Positions 25,426-34,152 of a DNA stretch of 62,373 nt are shown one piece after another. Within the stretch, counting starts at the first letter, position 1, and each line of letters opens with the position of its first letter. The position numbers and the translations under genes were made by a program. Origin of the DNA: Acidiferrobacterales bacterium. GTDB lineage: Bacteria; Pseudomonadota; Gammaproteobacteria; Acidiferrobacterales; SZUA-150. Where the stretch lies: contig CAMYII010000020.1 of the NCBI GenBank assembly GCA_947258385.1, forward strand, positions 9,607 through 71,979. The letters are read 5' to 3'. The notes under the pieces are model-generated. The model was given only the letters and a program-made list of their open reading frames with translations. It was not told the DNA's origin and searched no databases.

Positions 25426-26406
25426 TCAACTTTTTTTCCAAAATTGTTGAAAAGTCTGGGTGATTCCTTGTGATTTTCTATTAGAAACAAGTTTTTTTAC
25501 CTTTTCTTCAAGAACTTTGTTGTAATTATAGATCGCTAATACTTCGACAACATCACACGCAGCAGAATCGTCTTCTGTTTCTATAATACTGATAAGGTAG
25601 TCAAAGGCTCTATTATTTCTTTGTAGCGCAATAGCGCGAAATAATGAACGTCGAAAAGTGTTATGTAGAATTATATTTCTGCTTTCATCAATAAGAATAT
25701 CCAACGCATCATCGAGACGACTTTCGCCCAACGCCAGCGCTGCACTTTCGCATACCGACACATTTGAATCATGCAAACACGCAGCAACGAAATCTAAAGA
25801 TTCTTCCGCAGCCACTTGCATTAACGATGAAAAACACTGCGCAATGACTTCAGGTTCTTGGTCACCTTGAAAGATTTTGTGCCGCAGCGCAAGCTCGGCT
25901 TGATACGGGTCAACCATTTCCATCGCTTTAATTGCACCGATGCGCGCTATGTATTCTTCATCATAGAGTAATTCAACCAAATCAATCATGACTCGATAGT
26001 GGTTTGTTGCCGCTAAACCCATCGCGCTAGAGCAACGAATATCCACGGCAGTATCAACATGGCCGCCCCACACGGGTTCGAGTTGCCGGTACCGTAGCCC
26101 TTCTCGGAAAAATTCCACGTCGTTATAATTTAATTCATACAGCGCCCTTACAATCGCTATTTTAGCAGCACAGGTTTTATCACTCTTAAGCGGGTTCTGA
26201 AGGAAGCGCTGATAGCTGTTCACTAAATCCGGGATGAGATCATAATATAAATGTTCACCCGCCCACCCGGCGGCCTTGGCAACAAAGAAATTGTTCTTTT
26301 CTTTTAATGCGCTATGTAATGCCGCCTGAGCGCTCGCTCGCGTATCGTGTTCGACAATATCCTGCAAGGCTTCTAATTTTTCTTCTGCGAAACGTTTCGG
26401 TGGCAT
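25426..26406 (-). CDS. HEAT-repeat protein (AT-rich, likely acquired)
   Basis: 326 residues made of alpha-helical pairs typical of HEAT or PBS-lyase-like repeats, for example AIKAMEMVDPYQAELALRHK, DSNVSVCESAALALGESRLD and AFDYLISIIETEDDSAACDV. The N-terminus MPPKRFAEEKLEALQDIVEH has no signal peptide, so it is cytosolic. Base composition is clearly AT-rich against GC-rich genes on both sides, and codon choice differs, indicating recent horizontal transfer. HEAT proteins of this type mediate protein contacts. The partner is unknown, and no toxin or nuclease gene is adjacent. Confidence 0.8.
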   Translation of the reverse strand: MPPKRFAEEKLEALQDIVEHDTRASAQAALHSALKEKNNFFVAKAAGWAGEHLYYDLIPDLVNSYQRFLQNPLKSDKTCAAKIAIVRALYELNYNDVEFFREGLRYRQLEPVWGGHVDTAVDIRCSSAMGLAATNHYRVMIDLVELLYDEEYIARIGAIKAMEMVDPYQAELALRHKIFQGDQEPEVIAQCFSSLMQVAAEESLDFVAACLHDSNVSVCESAALALGESRLDDALDILIDESRNIILHNTFRRSLFRAIALQRNNRAFDYLISIIETEDDSAACDVVEVLAIYNYNKVLEEKVKKLVSNRKSQGITQTFQQFWKKS

Positions 26407-26747
26407 TTAAATCCCTACTTTTAAGTAGAAAGACCGCCAACGACAATCTGGGCGTACTGGAGGAAAATAGCGACTCTGGCGTCGCACTGTCTCTCATTAT
26501 TGTTAGCGTCGTGCTTCCTTGCATTATGAAAGTCAAAGTTAACAAAAATAACGCGATATCCCGAGAGACGCAATCACCTTGGTTTTCTCGTGCAGCTTGA
26601 TTACTTGTTACTGGTTAAAAGAAGCCACTGTTTACCTTGTATCTTGTCTCTTGTCTCTTGTCTCTTGTCTCTTGTCTCTTGTATCTTGTATCTTGTCTCT
26701 TGTATCTCTATCTTGTCTCTTGTATCTCTATCTTGTCTCTTGTATCT
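26407..26747. other. AT-rich spacer ending in a heptanucleotide repeat array
   Basis: 26407-26636 is AT-rich flank upstream of the HEAT gene, with no other gene. From 26637 the sequence becomes a tandem array (separate entry). Short rightward frames through the array are artefacts of the repeat. Confidence 0.6.
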
Positions 26748-26762
26748 CTATCTTGTATCTCG
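26637..26762. repeat. tandem heptamer array TTGTCTC/TTGTATC
   Basis: About 17 units. First come runs of TTGTCTC with interspersed TTGTATC, then three copies of a 20-bp higher-order unit (TTGTCTCTTGTATCTCTATC). It ends at TCGCATAG. The right end overlaps the 3' end of the kinase gene and supplies its last codons (RDTR, stop). Period-7 arrays like this usually vary in copy number by slippage. Confidence 0.9.
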
Positions 26763-28076
26763 CATAGCAAGCCGACCATAGACTGTCGCCAAGGCGTCAT
26801 CGTCACCTACATTACCCGGAAATATCACTACCGGAAGGCCCGGGTAACGCGGGTGGTCCTCCGGACAACGCACCACCGAGCAGCCCGGTAGAATCTGGCC
26901 CACTACCCGCGAGGCGCGCAGGGCCAGGCCGGTGCTGAGCACATCATTGGAAGTGATGCCGCCTTTGCTGATGAGAAAACCAATGGTCTCCGGCAGCTCA
27001 CGTACTACATCCATCAATAAGGCCGATACGGTTTCGCCAAAGGCGAGCCGGGTTTGCTGGTCCGCGAAGGTTTTCTCCTCGCGGCTGGTGAAGACCACCG
27101 GGGTTTTGCCCGCGGCGTGGGCGTGATCAACCCGGGCGAGGATGTCGACCAGCACGCTGTGACGGTCCTGCGACAGTTGTTCCACGTCCACTTCCACGGG
27201 AACGACATCCGGCATCTTTAAAAGCTGCTCCAACTGCTTGGTGGTCTTCTTGACATGCGAACCCACGATGACTGCACCGGGCCTGCCGTCACGTACGTAT
27301 TCAGCCATTGCATCCGCCGGGACCGGCTGTGGCGGCAGTCCGGCCAGCGAAGTGAGCAGACTGGCGGCACTACGGAACAGGAAACGCTTGCCTCGCCCGG
27401 CCGCTGTACGTAGCTGTCCGGCAAAGTTGTCCAGATCGGCCTGGATCTCGGCATCGACCACGCAACAGACGTTATGGTTCAGCCGCATGAGGCGCTCCAG
27501 ACTGTCGCCGCGCACGTCGCTTAGAAGAAAGCGCTCCACCTGCCCCGCCTTGATACGGCCCTTGGTCTTCTCTTCGACGTAATCGGGCAGGTAGCTGTGC
27601 GTGTAACCGAATACCGAGTCACGGGCAAACTCGGTTTCGTGCACCGGCACCGGCTCACCACCGACGATAAGATAATGCACGCTGTCGCGGGTGACACGCC
27701 CGCCTTCAAAGAAGGCCGGTACCAAAAAGTGGGCATCGAAGGGGCCGAGCTCCTCTGCCATCACATCGGTTTCCACCGGATAATGCCCGCGCAGCGTGGA
27801 ATCGGAACGACTGACGAAGATCGGATGAATTGGCGTGGATTCTTGTCGCAGCGCGTTCAGGGCCTGCTGCAGATTGTGACACACTTCGTGGGTTATGCTG
27901 GCGGCACGCGCGGCATCCATACCGCGGGTGTTAGTGAGCACGAAGAACAACGGGGCATCATCGCGCAGGGCCTCGCGCAGCGTCGCCACGTCCCAACGCG
28001 TCAACAGCAGACAGCTATGTACCGTCTGCGAACCGGTGGGGTCGTCATCGAGGACGATGGCCCTGGTGGTTACCAT
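26748..28076 (-). CDS. four-carbon acid sugar kinase family protein (OtnK/DUF1537)
   Basis: 442 residues of the OtnK/DUF1537 family, ATP-dependent kinases of tetronate-like acid sugars. The N-terminal domain has LDDDPTGSQTVHSCLLLTRW and VSRSDSTLRGHYPVETDVM. The C-terminal domain has LISKGGITSNDVLSTGLALR and LPVVIFPGNVGDDDAL. It starts 3 nt after the transketolase stop, so they are one operon. Known members act on threonate, erythronate or 3-oxo-isoapionate derivatives. No PdxA-like or aldolase partner is present here, so the substrate is open. Its last residues come from the adjoining heptamer repeat. Confidence 0.9.
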   Translation of the reverse strand: MVTTRAIVLDDDPTGSQTVHSCLLLTRWDVATLREALRDDAPLFFVLTNTRGMDAARAASITHEVCHNLQQALNALRQESTPIHPIFVSRSDSTLRGHYPVETDVMAEELGPFDAHFLVPAFFEGGRVTRDSVHYLIVGGEPVPVHETEFARDSVFGYTHSYLPDYVEEKTKGRIKAGQVERFLLSDVRGDSLERLMRLNHNVCCVVDAEIQADLDNFAGQLRTAAGRGKRFLFRSAASLLTSLAGLPPQPVPADAMAEYVRDGRPGAVIVGSHVKKTTKQLEQLLKMPDVVPVEVDVEQLSQDRHSVLVDILARVDHAHAAGKTPVVFTSREEKTFADQQTRLAFGETVSALLMDVVRELPETIGFLISKGGITSNDVLSTGLALRASRVVGQILPGCSVVRCPEDHPRYPGLPVVIFPGNVGDDDALATVYGRLAMRDTR

Positions 28077-28079
28077 CGG

Positions 28080-30299
28080 CTATGCTTCCGCTAACACCTT
28101 TGCGCGCTGCGCCATACCGTCGGCGGTCAGGCCATTGAACCCCATAATTTCCGCAGGAGAAGCGGTGGTCTCGCCGCGCTTCCAACCGAACACATCGCGC
28201 CTGGCGGCGCGGGTGCGTAACAACACGGGTTCGAGCGTGGCGCTGGTGCCCCCGCTCACGGCCAGCAACACATCGCCGTCGAACAGCGCGTTGAAGTGAT
28301 CGTCGTCCAGAAACGCGTTGTCCGGCTCCGCCACCGTATCCCAGGCCACGTCGCCGGGTCGGTACAGGCGACGTGGGTTGACCACGGACACGATACGCAC
28401 GGCATAACCGTCTTGTTCCAGTCGCTCCTTGGCCTCGAATACCGGTAGCAGGACCATGTCTCCGGCCACGGCGAACACGATGGCGGCCTTGCCGCCCGAT
28501 TTGCTTTCATAAATGGTTACGGCACCATCGTCGATAGCCTTACGGCCTTGCTCGAAAGTGGTGTAGACCGGTAGCGGGCTCTTCGAGGCGATGATGACGA
28601 TACCCTTGTTCGAGGTTTCCACTGCCCACTCGTAGGCCACCTGGATCAGGTTGGCGTCGCAGGGAAACAGCGGGTACACATTGCCGTTGCGCATCATGGC
28701 GGCGAGGTAGTTCTCGACCTCCGGACGCTGGTGGGTCCAGCCATTGCGGCCCTGCTCCAGGGCGCCGGCAGTGAACATCGCCACAGTCGACGGGGTCTTG
28801 CGGCGCAACTCAGCCATGGCCTGGGTCACCGTTTGCCAGATAGGCAGACCATTGATGACAAAGCTCTCATACGACAGCCACAGGCTGCGGCTGCCGAACA
28901 GGGCCAGAGCGGCGGCCAGACCCGCGCAGGCGTCTTCGCTGAGCGGTTCATACACCTGACCGGCCGGTCCCTGGTTGTATAACGGATCCTCCGTGGGGTG
29001 GCGGATCTTCAGCGCCTGGTTAATGTTGGCCATGCCGGAGGCCTCGTTGCCATCGGCGTTGGTGACGATAAAACGAGGGTCGGTCTTTCCGACCGCCGCC
29101 ACCAGCGCCCCCATGGTGGTGGAAGGCACTTGCTTGTCGCCCACGGCGAACTCCTGCTTAGGCAGCTTACCCACCGGAACCAGGTCAAGCACCGACTCAG
29201 TGACCGAGGTCCTGGCCGCGGGGCCGCCGCCGGCGCGCTGAAAGTTGTGGCGCACGATCTGCCACGCCTCGGGATTAAGCGCCCGTCGCTGTAGACCCTC
29301 GATGATATGGGGCTTATCCAGGGTGTCGACCGGATACAGGTTATGCGACTTGGCCCCCACGGTATGAACACCGGTGCCTTTGAGCTGTTTGATTATAAAG
29401 GCGGTCAACTTGCCTGCCAGGGCCGATTTTGCCGCCTTATCGATCCCCTCCAACACCGCCTGGGTGAAGCTCAGACGCCGCTCGAAGGAAAAGCGGGTGC
29501 TGTCCACGTAAGCGCTTTCCTGTTCCGAGTCGTCGAAGTCCTTGGCATCGATCAATATCACTTCCGTGAAACCATGCCCCTTCCAGTAGCGGATCATTTC
29601 CTCGTTGGAGCGGGTGGAGACCATGGCGTGGTGTTCCTGACTGTAGCCGTTCCAGATCAGTACCGGCAGAAAGTTTGTCGCCTCAGGATAGGCCGTGTGG
29701 TAGTGCATCATGGACGACAGCACATAGGGCTCGCCCATGCCGCCGTCTCCCAAGGTGAAGGGAAACAGGATACCCGGGTGCAACAAGGCAGCTGCCATGG
29801 CAAAGTGCTGGCCCTGACCCAGGGGCCCAGCGGGAGAGAGAATGCCCGGAACAGCGCCGGACAAGTGCCCCAGCAGACCATGCCGCTCACGAAAGCGAGC
29901 GCACAGGTCTTCCACGGTCTTGATACCCATCTCTTCCAGCGAGGAATCGAGGAACATGGCGCTGTAAAAACCGGGCGCGTGGTGGCCCACTTCGGTGATA
30001 ATGTTCGTGTGCCCCAACATCACGAGCGCGGCATAGGCCTCCGCGCTGCTGGCGAACCCACCGGGGTGACCCGAAGCCTTGGCACCCGTGACCTGCAGCG
30101 TCAGATAACGCAGCGCATCGGCCGCGAGCAGAGTCTGGTATACGGCGTCCGGATCAGCGGGATCGGAAACCGCGAGCTGACCTTCAGCGATAACGGCTCG
30201 CTTGGCGTGCTTGGCGAAGCCCGGCCAAGGTTTGCTCACATATTGAATTCCCCGGCCGAAACTTGGGATATCGGCCTTCGTGGTGGTGGCGGTAGTCAT
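28080..30299 (-). CDS. transketolase-family enzyme
   Basis: 739 residues with complete transketolase architecture. The thiamine diphosphate motif is GDGGMGEPYVLSSM followed by VLIWNG. Earlier come TGAKASGHPGGFASSAEAYA and LGQGQHFAMAAALLH. The pyrimidine domain has TNADGNEASGMANI and GPAGQVYEPLSEDACAGLAA, and a C-terminal domain follows. It is longer and divergent in the substrate region compared with TktA (about 660 residues) and is paired with an OtnK kinase, pointing to a specialised catabolic role rather than the pentose phosphate pathway. It is divergent from an IclR regulator. A phosphoketolase-like or ketol-transfer reaction are both possible. Confidence 0.88.
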   Translation of the reverse strand: MTTATTTKADIPSFGRGIQYVSKPWPGFAKHAKRAVIAEGQLAVSDPADPDAVYQTLLAADALRYLTLQVTGAKASGHPGGFASSAEAYAALVMLGHTNIITEVGHHAPGFYSAMFLDSSLEEMGIKTVEDLCARFRERHGLLGHLSGAVPGILSPAGPLGQGQHFAMAAALLHPGILFPFTLGDGGMGEPYVLSSMMHYHTAYPEATNFLPVLIWNGYSQEHHAMVSTRSNEEMIRYWKGHGFTEVILIDAKDFDDSEQESAYVDSTRFSFERRLSFTQAVLEGIDKAAKSALAGKLTAFIIKQLKGTGVHTVGAKSHNLYPVDTLDKPHIIEGLQRRALNPEAWQIVRHNFQRAGGGPAARTSVTESVLDLVPVGKLPKQEFAVGDKQVPSTTMGALVAAVGKTDPRFIVTNADGNEASGMANINQALKIRHPTEDPLYNQGPAGQVYEPLSEDACAGLAAALALFGSRSLWLSYESFVINGLPIWQTVTQAMAELRRKTPSTVAMFTAGALEQGRNGWTHQRPEVENYLAAMMRNGNVYPLFPCDANLIQVAYEWAVETSNKGIVIIASKSPLPVYTTFEQGRKAIDDGAVTIYESKSGGKAAIVFAVAGDMVLLPVFEAKERLEQDGYAVRIVSVVNPRRLYRPGDVAWDTVAEPDNAFLDDDHFNALFDGDVLLAVSGGTSATLEPVLLRTRAARRDVFGWKRGETTASPAEIMGFNGLTADGMAQRAKVLAEA

Positions 30300-30406
30300 T
30301 GCGGGTGTATCTCCCTGGTTTATTGAGAGCTTTGCGAAGCGATGAGGTCGGATAAACCACTGGCATTAAGATATAGAAAGGTTTATGCTTTTACAACATA
30401 AAATTA

Positions 30407-30423
30407 TTTTCACATTGTGAAAA
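30407..30423. promoter_or_regulatory. 17-bp perfect palindrome, candidate IclR operator
   Basis: TTTTCACA-T-TGTGAAAA, two perfect 8-bp arms with a 1-nt centre. It matches the length and symmetry of IclR-family sites. It lies in the divergent region between the transketolase and the IclR gene and touches the regulator's GTG start, so it is well placed for autorepression. Confidence 0.7.
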
Positions 30424-31209
30424 GTGAAAGAACGACCCTCGATACAGGTCATCGAGCGTATGACGAACTTGCTCGATGTCATTGCGGCAAACGATGAGGC
30501 CGTCAGCCTCAAGGTCCTGTCCGCCGACACCGGGCTGCATCCTTCTACGGCCTTTCGTATCCTGGCCTCCTTAAGCAATCAAGGCTTCGTGGCGCGTGAC
30601 AGCGCCGGCTACTACTGCCTCGGTGCAAAGCTGCTGCAGCTGGGCGCGCGCGTACACGCGCGCATCGACCTTCGGCGGGAAGCCAGGAGCGTTATCGAAT
30701 GGCTGCGCAATGAGGTGGGGGAAACCGCCAACTTTGTCATACAGCAGGGTGACGGGGTGATCTATTTAGACCGCGCGACCACCACCCGCATGATGCGTGT
30801 GGAGCAGGTGATCGGCAGTCATGCCCCCTTGCATGTGACGGCAGTCGGTAAGCTCATGCTTGCTGACGGCGGCACGGATGCCTGCCGCGCCTATGCCAGG
30901 CGCACCGGCCTGCCCGCCTATACACCGAATACAATTACCGATCTCGATACCTTGCTCAAGGTCGCCGGGGACTCCCTGGAGCGCGGCTTTGCGCTGGACC
31001 AGGAAGAGGCGGAGCGTGGCGTGGGCTGTGTCGGGGTGTTGGCACGCGACAGTAGTGGCGGCGTCGCCGCCGGCCTGTCGATCTCCTTCCCCATCGAACG
31101 TTATTGCACCGACTGGGTTCCCCAGGTTATCGAGGCCGGTCGGCGCCTCTCGGCACAACTCGGGTATACCGCCAAAAGTGCCTCTGCCGATGTGTCCGCA
31201 ACAGGATAG
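30424..31209 (+). CDS. IclR-family transcriptional regulator
   Basis: 261 residues. The winged HTH is VIERMTNLLDVIAANDEAVS, with the recognition segment GLHPSTAFRILASLSNQGFV. The effector domain has QGDGVIYLDRATTTRMMRVE, LHVTAVGKLMLAD and a closing GVAAGLSISFPIERY. An in-frame TGA at 30418-30420 forbids an earlier start, so translation begins at GTG 30424, directly behind the palindrome with no ribosome binding site, or at ATG 30460. It is divergent from the transketolase-kinase operon and probably controls it, perhaps also the TRAP genes downstream. The ligand is likely a small acid of the pathway. Confidence 0.92.
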   Translation: MKERPSIQVIERMTNLLDVIAANDEAVSLKVLSADTGLHPSTAFRILASLSNQGFVARDSAGYYCLGAKLLQLGARVHARIDLRREARSVIEWLRNEVGETANFVIQQGDGVIYLDRATTTRMMRVEQVIGSHAPLHVTAVGKLMLADGGTDACRAYARRTGLPAYTPNTITDLDTLLKVAGDSLERGFALDQEEAERGVGCVGVLARDSSGGVAAGLSISFPIERYCTDWVPQVIEAGRRLSAQLGYTAKSASADVSATG

Positions 31210-31599
31210 ATCGTACTCGGCCGCGACCTGCACGGCCCCAGCGAGCCCTTGCGCACACAGGATGGGCGTGATCACTAACGATATACCATGCGGGCGCGGA
31301 TAAACCCGCACTTCGCAGCGTGCTGAAAAACCTGGTTTTCAGCACGCTGCCAGGCACCACGGGACATCCCGCATCGAAAATCAAATCTGTAAGAGTTTGA
31401 TTTTAGGAGATATGCACCACGGGGATGCAAGAAATTCCGGGAAGGACTTTTTCCGTATCCTCTATAAAAGCGAGAATTTTTGCGCGCTTCGCGGCCGTTG
31501 ATTATGATGCATCGAAGGCTCGCCATGTATCTCACTTGGCGCGACAAGTAGAAGAATGAAACAATATTTTGTTAAGTGTATATCCGGTGAGACTGGTAT
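31210..31599. other. intergenic region with strong hairpin
   Basis: No gene. It contains the 15-bp hairpin at 31315-31350 and a second inverted repeat AAATCAAA-N10-TTTGATTT around 31378-31403. Either may end iclR transcription or mark the promoter zone of the dehydrogenase gene. Confidence 0.55.
31315..31350. repeat. perfect 15-bp inverted repeat (hairpin)
   Basis: GCAGCGTGCTGAAAA, a 6-nt loop, then TTTTCAGCACGCTGC. The arms are exact complements. The A/T inner end and GC outer end are the reverse of a normal intrinsic terminator, and no T-tract follows, so a REP-like element or a protein site is as likely as a terminator. Confidence 0.75.
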
Positions 31600-32565
31600 A
31601 TGAATAACAAACCGGTGGTCCTGGTTACCCGGCGTCTGCCGCCAGCGGTGGAGGACCGGCTGCGCCACGATTACGATCCGCGTCTTAACGATGAGGATCG
31701 CTTATACACAGCTGAAGAACTGATTCAGCGGGCGGCCGGCGCCCACGCGATCGTCCCCTGTCATACGGAGCACCTATCAGCAGAAGTGATCGCGCAACTG
31801 CCCGACAGTGTGCGGGCCATTGCCAACTTCTCCGTCGGTGTCGATCATGTCGATCTTGCAGCGGCGAAGGCACGAGGTATTATCGTCACCAACACGCCCG
31901 ATGTGCTTGCCGATGCCACCGCCGAGGTGGCGATGCTGCTCATTCTGGGCGCGGCCAGACGGGCCAGTGAAGGCGAGCGCCTGCTGCGCTCGGGGCAATG
32001 GGACTCCTGGAGCCCAAGCTTCATGGTGGGAACCCAGGTCACGGGCAAGCGCCTTGGAATTATCGGCATGGGTCGTGTTGGCCAGGTAACGGCCCGTCGC
32101 GCGCGCGGCTTCGACATGACGATCCATTATCACAATCGTCGGCGCCTCGATCCCAACCTTGAGGCCGGCGCCATGTATTATGAAATCGTGGAGGCCCTGT
32201 TACCACAGTGCGATTTCCTGGCCATGCATTGTCCTGCCACACCAGACACCCGCCATTTGCTCAACGCGCAACGCATCGGACTCCTGCCAGACGGGGCCAT
32301 CGTTGTTAACACCGCGCGCGGGAGCATTATCGAGGAGGCGGCGCTTATCGCAGCCCTTCAGTCTGGGAAACTTGCAGCCGCCGGTCTCGATGTCTATGAG
32401 AATGAACCCGATATCAATCCTGTCTTCAGCGAACTGCAAAATACCTTTCTGCTGCCTCACATCGGCAGCGCCACCCGGGAGACCAGGGATGCCATGGGTT
32501 TCAGGGCTTTGGACAACCTCGATGCAATTATCGCCGGACGTGAACCGCGTGACCGGGTGGCCTGA
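31600..32565 (+). CDS. D-2-hydroxyacid dehydrogenase (glyoxylate/hydroxypyruvate reductase-like)
   Basis: 321 residues. NAD(P)-binding GIIGMGRVGQVTARRARGFD (GxGxxG). The catalytic Arg is in VVNTARGSIIEE, the Glu in DVYENEPDINP and the His in FLLPHIGSATRET. This is the glyoxylate/hydroxypyruvate reductase (GRHPR) branch. It would interconvert hydroxypyruvate and D-glycerate or glyoxylate and glycolate. The position between the IclR regulator and the TRAP transporter suggests that it handles the imported acid or its oxidation product. Start ATG 31600. Confidence 0.92.
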   Translation: MNNKPVVLVTRRLPPAVEDRLRHDYDPRLNDEDRLYTAEELIQRAAGAHAIVPCHTEHLSAEVIAQLPDSVRAIANFSVGVDHVDLAAAKARGIIVTNTPDVLADATAEVAMLLILGAARRASEGERLLRSGQWDSWSPSFMVGTQVTGKRLGIIGMGRVGQVTARRARGFDMTIHYHNRRRLDPNLEAGAMYYEIVEALLPQCDFLAMHCPATPDTRHLLNAQRIGLLPDGAIVVNTARGSIIEEAALIAALQSGKLAAAGLDVYENEPDINPVFSELQNTFLLPHIGSATRETRDAMGFRALDNLDAIIAGREPRDRVA

Positions 32566-32865
32566 TAATGGTCAGCCGCAAGGTTGCGCTACATAGGCAT
32601 GACACATAGGATTCATACGCACTATGTAAAAAAACCTGTTGCGATAAGAGAACGTCTGTGAACCAATTTTCGGGCCTGCTGGCCACAGGCACAAACGGGC
32701 CTGGAACCGATTGGGAAGATGACCCGGAAAGGCAGGATGCCAACAGGAGTGAGTGGATCGTAGCTGCAAGCGCGTAGAGAAAACTTGCATCTCGCGCGCG
32801 CTGCAACGGCTTTCTGCTCGCTGATGAGCCACCAATAAAATAATACCTGTTAGGAGGATGAAACC
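32566..32865. other. leader region of the TRAP operon
   Basis: Three hundred bases without a gene. A hairpin-capable segment lies near 32680-32705 (GGGCCTGCTGGCCACAGGC). No known riboswitch was recognised. TTAGGAGGATGAAACC supplies the dctP ribosome binding site. Confidence 0.45.
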
Positions 32866-34026
32866 ATGACTATACAGAAAACCGGCAAACAAAAACTAAC
32901 GACAAAGACCAGGTCCAAGACACCAATAAGCCGGCGCAAATTCCTCAAGGCCGGCGCCGCGACGGCGACCGGCACGGCGGTACTGGGTTTCCCCCATATC
33001 GCCAACGCCGCGCCCACGGTTCTGAAGGTTCAAGGCGCCTGGGGAAGCGGTATCTTCAAGGAATTCGCCGTGGACTATGTCCGGCGCGTCAATGAAATGG
33101 CGGGCGGCTCGCTCAAGGTCGACTACCTGGACGTTGGCGCCGTGGTCAAGACGGCCGAGATACAGACCGCGGTCCACAAGGGCGTGATCGACGGCGCACA
33201 CCTCGTGACCGCCTACTGGTACAGCAAAAATCCCTCGGCGTCCCTGTTCGGTACCGGGCCATGCTGGGGCTGGACCGCCAACCAACTCCTGGGCTGGATA
33301 GCCTATGGCGGCGGTCAGCAACTCTATGATGAGCTCATCCAGAAAGTGCTGAGACTCAACATCGTCGGTTTCCTCAGCGGCCCAATGCCGGCGCAGCCGT
33401 TCGGGTGGTTCAGAAAGCCGATCAAAGGCGTGGACGACATAAAAGGCCTCAAATACCGCACCGTGGGTCTGGCGGCGAATGTGCTGCAGGAAATGGCCAT
33501 GTCGGTGGTGCAGCTGCCGGGCGGCGAGATCCAGCCGGCGATGGAACGCGGGCTCATCGATGCCGCCGAGTTCAACAACCCGACCTCGGATAAGGACTTC
33601 GGTATGCAGGACGTCGCCAAGAACTACTATCTGGCCAGTTTCCATCAATCGCAGGAGACCTTCGAGATCATCTTCAACAAGAAGAAGTACGACAAACTGT
33701 CGAAAGAACACCAGGCAATCCTCAAATACGGGGCGGAGGCCGCCTCGGCGGACATGTCCTGGAAGTACCAGGACCGCTACTCCAAAGACCTGATAACACT
33801 GCAGAAGGACCACGGCGTCAAGGTCCGCCGTACGCCGGACAGCATTATGAACGCGCAGCTCAAGGCCTGGGACGTTATCATCAAGCAGTTCACGGCCAAG
33901 GATCCGTTTTTCAAGAAGGTCGTGGAGTCGCAGAAGGCCTGGGCGAAACGGGTGGGGGCCTATGAAATCACCAACGCGCCCGATTATACCGGAGCATACA
34001 AGCACTATTTCGGCAGTCCTTTCTAA
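32866..34026 (+). CDS. dctP: TRAP transporter substrate-binding protein (DctP/TakP-like)
   Basis: 386 residues. The twin-arginine signal SRRKFLKAGAATATGTA carries it to the periplasm folded. The body resembles TakP-like TRAP receptors for 2-oxo- or 2-hydroxy-acids: AYWYSKNPSASLFGTGPCWG, the conserved Arg region IKGLKYRTVGLAANVLQEM, and PAMERGLIDAAEFNNPTSD. It binds the solute and delivers it to DctQM. Receptors of this branch often bind pyruvate, lactate or related acids, which agrees with the lut, hydroxyacid dehydrogenase and tartronate semialdehyde reductase genes nearby. The ligand is an inference. Confidence 0.93.
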   Translation: MTIQKTGKQKLTTKTRSKTPISRRKFLKAGAATATGTAVLGFPHIANAAPTVLKVQGAWGSGIFKEFAVDYVRRVNEMAGGSLKVDYLDVGAVVKTAEIQTAVHKGVIDGAHLVTAYWYSKNPSASLFGTGPCWGWTANQLLGWIAYGGGQQLYDELIQKVLRLNIVGFLSGPMPAQPFGWFRKPIKGVDDIKGLKYRTVGLAANVLQEMAMSVVQLPGGEIQPAMERGLIDAAEFNNPTSDKDFGMQDVAKNYYLASFHQSQETFEIIFNKKKYDKLSKEHQAILKYGAEAASADMSWKYQDRYSKDLITLQKDHGVKVRRTPDSIMNAQLKAWDVIIKQFTAKDPFFKKVVESQKAWAKRVGAYEITNAPDYTGAYKHYFGSPF

Positions 34027-34057
34027 ACGGCCTGTTTAATTTAGATTGCTCCCTGAA

Positions 34058-34110
34058 ACGGACCGCGGCGGTGCATTATCACTGAAAGTTAAAGTACCGC
34101 CGCGTTCCGT
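34058..34110. promoter_or_regulatory. imperfect 15-bp hairpin between dctP and dctQ
   Basis: ACGGACCGCGGCGGT pairs with ACCGCCGCGTTCCGT (one mismatch) across a 23-nt loop. Such stems between a binding-protein gene and its permease genes commonly stabilise the upstream mRNA or attenuate read-through, giving more receptor than permease. Confidence 0.65.
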
Positions 34111-34152
34111 ATCATCGTATACAAGTCATTGACCAGTATTTGGGGTGCGTAA

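Noticed and set aside
26637-26762. Possible CRISPR array
   Set aside because: The repeats are 7 bp and directly abutting, with no unique spacers and no cas genes nearby.
26579-26891. Three overlapping rightward frames rich in LSLVSCL repeats
   Set aside because: They are translations of the TTGTCTC tandem array in different phases, not proteins.
29307-30326. 339-residue rightward frame opposite the transketolase gene
   Set aside because: Shadow of the transketolase coding strand; it lacks a ribosome binding site and any recognisable motif.
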